Positions 57,563 through 59,304 of a stretch of 59,304 bases of DNA are shown here, piece by piece. Source of the stretch: a virus; IMG/VR virus record IMGVR_UViG_3300037264_003947, positions 1 to 59,304 of that record; one strand, given 5' to 3'. Within the stretch, counting starts at the first letter, position 1. Every line of letters begins with the position of its first letter. A program made the position numbers and the translations under genes. The notes beneath the pieces were generated by a model. The model made no database searches and was not told the DNA's origin. It was given only the letters and a program-made list of their open reading frames with translations.

Positions 57563-57771
57563 GGCCTTACCAGAGTATGCATATGATTGTCTTCACCAGC
57601 GGGGAGAATAGTGAAGTGTTCGATCTTATGTTTATGCTTAGGTCCAGGTCCCATAGTTTTTCTAGTAGAACCATTACCAGTCAAATCTATTTTATAAGTG
57701 TGGGTATGGTTGAAGGTTCCAGAGTTACTGGTTTCGCCTTCTTCTTCTTTTAGAAATTGTTTTAAGTTCAT
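57559..57771 (-). CDS. His-rich virion protein with capsid-targeting-like N-terminus
   Basis: ATG 57771 starts MNLKQFLKEEEGETSNSG; the longer frame to 57825 crosses a terminator. The 70-residue product has paired histidines (FNHTHTYKID, PKHKHKIEHF, DNHMHTL) like metal-stabilised trimers at tail tips of phage needles and fibres. It lies at the head of the baseplate operon, so a tip or baseplate hub protein is possible. Confidence 0.6.
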   Translation of the reverse strand: MNLKQFLKEEEGETSNSGTFNHTHTYKIDLTGNGSTRKTMGPGPKHKHKIEHFTILPAGEDNHMHTLVRP

Positions 57772-57775
57772 ACTT

Positions 57776-57785
57776 TTAACTTTAC
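57776..57785 (-). promoter_or_regulatory. Candidate motif GTAAAGTTAA
   Basis: This copy lies between the terminator at 57788-57814 and the ATG at 57771, where a promoter for the baseplate operon is needed. Confidence 0.5.
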
Positions 57786-57787
57786 AA

Positions 57788-57814
57788 TAAAAAACCCCAG
57801 ATTGCTCTGGGGTT
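57788..57814 (-). terminator. Rho-independent terminator
   Basis: CCCCAGA/TCTGGGG with loop GCAA is followed by six T on the minus strand, at the end of the 57833 gene. Confidence 0.85.
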
Positions 57815-57832
57815 AAAATTGCCAAGGTTTAC

Positions 57833-58435
57833 TTACTTTTTAATTAGGGACTTAATCCAGGCTACTATTTTAGCAATAAGTTCTACTGTTACTTCGTAGA
57901 AGATCTGACCGCCAGCAATTACGAGGGCGAAACCAAGCACCCACATAAAGACCTTATCGGACATAAGAGAAAGAGCGGTAAAGCTCAATGCTCCTAGAAC
58001 TGGAAGGGCTAGCTTCCACACCCAAGAAGGTGCTTTAGTCCATAGTTGCTTAACGTATTGAATAAGACCAACTGTGGAAAAAACTGATAGAGCGGCGATG
58101 GCCGCTGCCAGTTTGCAATCGTCCTTGTGGATCGTGCAGTCTTGCCTACCGCATACCGCGCAGTGACAACATGGGTCGCTATCCTGTAAGCATCCCATGT
58201 CTACTGACTCGCAGAGAACCATCGCCTCCCGTGCCCGCGAGAGCAGCGCCATATACAGCGTCTTCGTGTCCTCCGCTGCCGGCCCCCGGCGCTTGCGCTC
58301 GTCGGCGATGATGCTGCCGAGTGTCCCCGCTACGCTCGCAGCGAATAGTTTGGCACCTGCTGAATGTACCAAGCTATGCTCCATGTCTGTGCATCGCAGT
58401 AGCAGCGCCTCCAACCTCTCCGGCAGCGTGCTCAT
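57833..58435 (-). CDS. Composite membrane protein at the composition break
   Basis: ATG 58435 has GGAGGAG seven bases upstream. The first part, about 105 residues, is encoded by GC-rich DNA and has a zinc-like element CCHCAVCGRQDCTIHKDDC. The rest is encoded by AT-rich DNA and has three hydrophobic helices (WVWKLALPVLGALSF, VFMWVLGFALVIAGG). The base composition changes within the gene near 58100. It is either a true fusion or an artefact joining two genomes. Confidence 0.4.
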   Translation of the reverse strand: MSTLPERLEALLLRCTDMEHSLVHSAGAKLFAASVAGTLGSIIADERKRRGPAAEDTKTLYMALLSRAREAMVLCESVDMGCLQDSDPCCHCAVCGRQDCTIHKDDCKLAAAIAALSVFSTVGLIQYVKQLWTKAPSWVWKLALPVLGALSFTALSLMSDKVFMWVLGFALVIAGGQIFYEVTVELIAKIVAWIKSLIKK

Positions 58436-59304
58436 ACCTTCTCCTCCTCCGCGATGACGGCGCGGGCCACGCGCTCTACGAGGGTGCGCTTCACTTCGGG
58501 CCTCCAAGCTTCGCAAGCACGGCGTCGAGACCGCAGGTGCAGGGCAGGCGTTCCTCAACGTCATCGGCAGCATCGTGATATCTTTCGCATCCCCACCAAT
58601 GCCTCATGTACTTCACCACTTCCTGCGCGAGAGAGTCGGCGGGGAGGGCGAGGGCGGCGCGGGCAACGTGGGCATCTTCCACGCATCCGTTGTGCTCGAT
58701 CTTTTCCAGCGCCGTCCGCAGAGCCGCGTTGGTGAGGGAGGAGGCGGCGAGCTTGGAGGCGATCCGATCCGCCGCGAGCTGCACCGAATTGCAGAGGTCT
58801 CCGTCCACCTCGTTGGTGCCCTTTAGGACGAAGTGCACGTACTCAATCACCTTGCGCTGTACACCCTCGGCAAGCTCGCGTGCGGCGCATTCCTCTCGAA
58901 CCTCGCGCTTCAGGTCGTCGAGCTTGTCCTCGGTCTCCAGCGCCGCGTCGTGGAGCTGCTGCACGTCACGAAGGGCCTCGTCGCGGGCGTGCCGAAGGTC
59001 GGCTACCTCCTGCTGCTCGGCGGGGCGGGTGAGGGCAGCGTCGGAAGCTTTTCGTTCGGCGTCTATCTGATTACACAGGCCATCGTAATCGCCATTAGTC
59101 AGACCGAACTCACGGCGTATTACATTGCGGACCACCATGTCGGTCAGTAGCAGCCCCGTCTCCCGCTGCTCGCTTTCGGCCGTGGAGAGGAGGGCGATCA
59201 CTTTATCGGCCTCCTTCACGCAATCACCCATCTCGGCGTCGGACTTCCACCACGAAAGTTCTACAGCTACCTTCTCGCGCAGCGTCATGGCGTCTCCTCC
59301 TTCA
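58090..59304. other. GC-rich segment with different codon use
   Basis: From about 58.1 kb to the right edge the sequence is roughly 60% GC, against about a third elsewhere. The two genes it touches use GC-ending codons. The change happens over a few tens of bases. Confidence 0.85.
58491..59288 (-). CDS. Coiled-coil protein with Cys-rich C-terminus, GC-rich segment
   Basis: The 265-residue protein (MTLREKVAVELSWWKSDAEM...) is largely coiled coil (HARDEALRDVQQLHDAALET) and ends HWWGCERYHDAADDV...LPCTCGLDAVLAKLGG. The ending with GC..H and CTCGLD is typical of accessory proteins in GC-rich phages. A ribosome site AAGGAGGAGA precedes the start. Nothing else in the window resembles it. Confidence 0.6.
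   Translation of the reverse strand: MTLREKVAVELSWWKSDAEMGDCVKEADKVIALLSTAESEQRETGLLLTDMVVRNVIRREFGLTNGDYDGLCNQIDAERKASDAALTRPAEQQEVADLRHARDEALRDVQQLHDAALETEDKLDDLKREVREECAARELAEGVQRKVIEYVHFVLKGTNEVDGDLCNSVQLAADRIASKLAASSLTNAALRTALEKIEHNGCVEDAHVARAALALPADSLAQEVVKYMRHWWGCERYHDAADDVEERLPCTCGLDAVLAKLGGPK

Noticed and set aside
58197-59150. Several plus-strand open frames in the GC-rich end
   Set aside because: High GC lowers stop frequency; their Arg/Ser/Ala-rich composition and lack of ribosome sites mark them as shadows of the two minus-strand genes.

Overview
The window is part of the genome of a large, AT-rich tailed bacteriophage with a contractile-tail, T4-type assembly plan. Directly recognisable parts are a two-domain large terminase, a gp20-type portal, a late sigma factor, a gp25-type and a gp6-type baseplate wedge protein, a tail protein I-like baseplate protein and a long tail fibre. 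The coding sequence is about 30-35% GC. Adenosylcobalamin-type ribonucleotide reductase, dUTPase, GroES, several tRNAs and many HNH homing endonucleases fit a big phage. A secreted protein ending like an outer-membrane strand hints at a Gram-negative host, but the host cannot be named from this sequence.

Layout. Positions 1-23655 run almost entirely on the minus strand. Reading right to left they hold packaged or accessory proteins, a tmRNA-like RNA with its own promoter, an M23 peptidase, a promoter followed by an array of small structured RNAs plus tRNA-Gly, a Ro60 (TROVE) protein, a DNA methyltransferase, a tRNA cluster interleaved with tiny membrane and zinc proteins, GroES, a sigma factor, large terminase, an HD hydrolase and the portal. 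Positions 23732-40879 run on the plus strand: structural and possibly capsid-targeted proteins, membrane proteins that could be a lysis cassette, a repeat-bearing tail fibre, two octapeptide-repeat proteins, two radical SAM enzymes and two glycosyltransferase-like proteins. A cysteine desulfurase (minus) and a J-domain protein (plus) follow. Positions 42605-59288 are minus: HNH, ribonucleotide reductase, dUTPase and the baseplate module. The last 1.2 kb (about 58.1 kb onward) switches abruptly to GC-rich sequence.

Two systems stand out. First, a Ro60 gene is preceded on the same strand by six RNA units. Each opens with GAACUGA or a close variant and closes with CUUGUUC or a close variant, like the Ro-binding stem of Y RNAs. 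Two of the units enclose a T-arm, a closed acceptor-like stem and a D-arm in circularly permuted order, the arrangement expected of YrlA-type tRNA-mimic Y RNAs. Second, two proteins with a conserved N-terminal part and an eight-residue repeat (N-[AGS]-[ST]-x-[YHC]-[ST]-x-x) lie directly upstream of two radical SAM maturases and two glycosyltransferase-like genes. This looks like a post-translational modification locus for a virion protein inside the tail gene cluster.

Other patterns cut across genes: a strong excess of Gly-Asp-Ser/Thr in tail and baseplate proteins only, a recurrent N-terminus (MK[FIL]xEL..E) resembling T4 capsid-targeting propeptides, a module ending in KKLK[IL] found in three copies in two distant genes, and a short motif G[TG]AAAG[AT]TAA in front of many genes.
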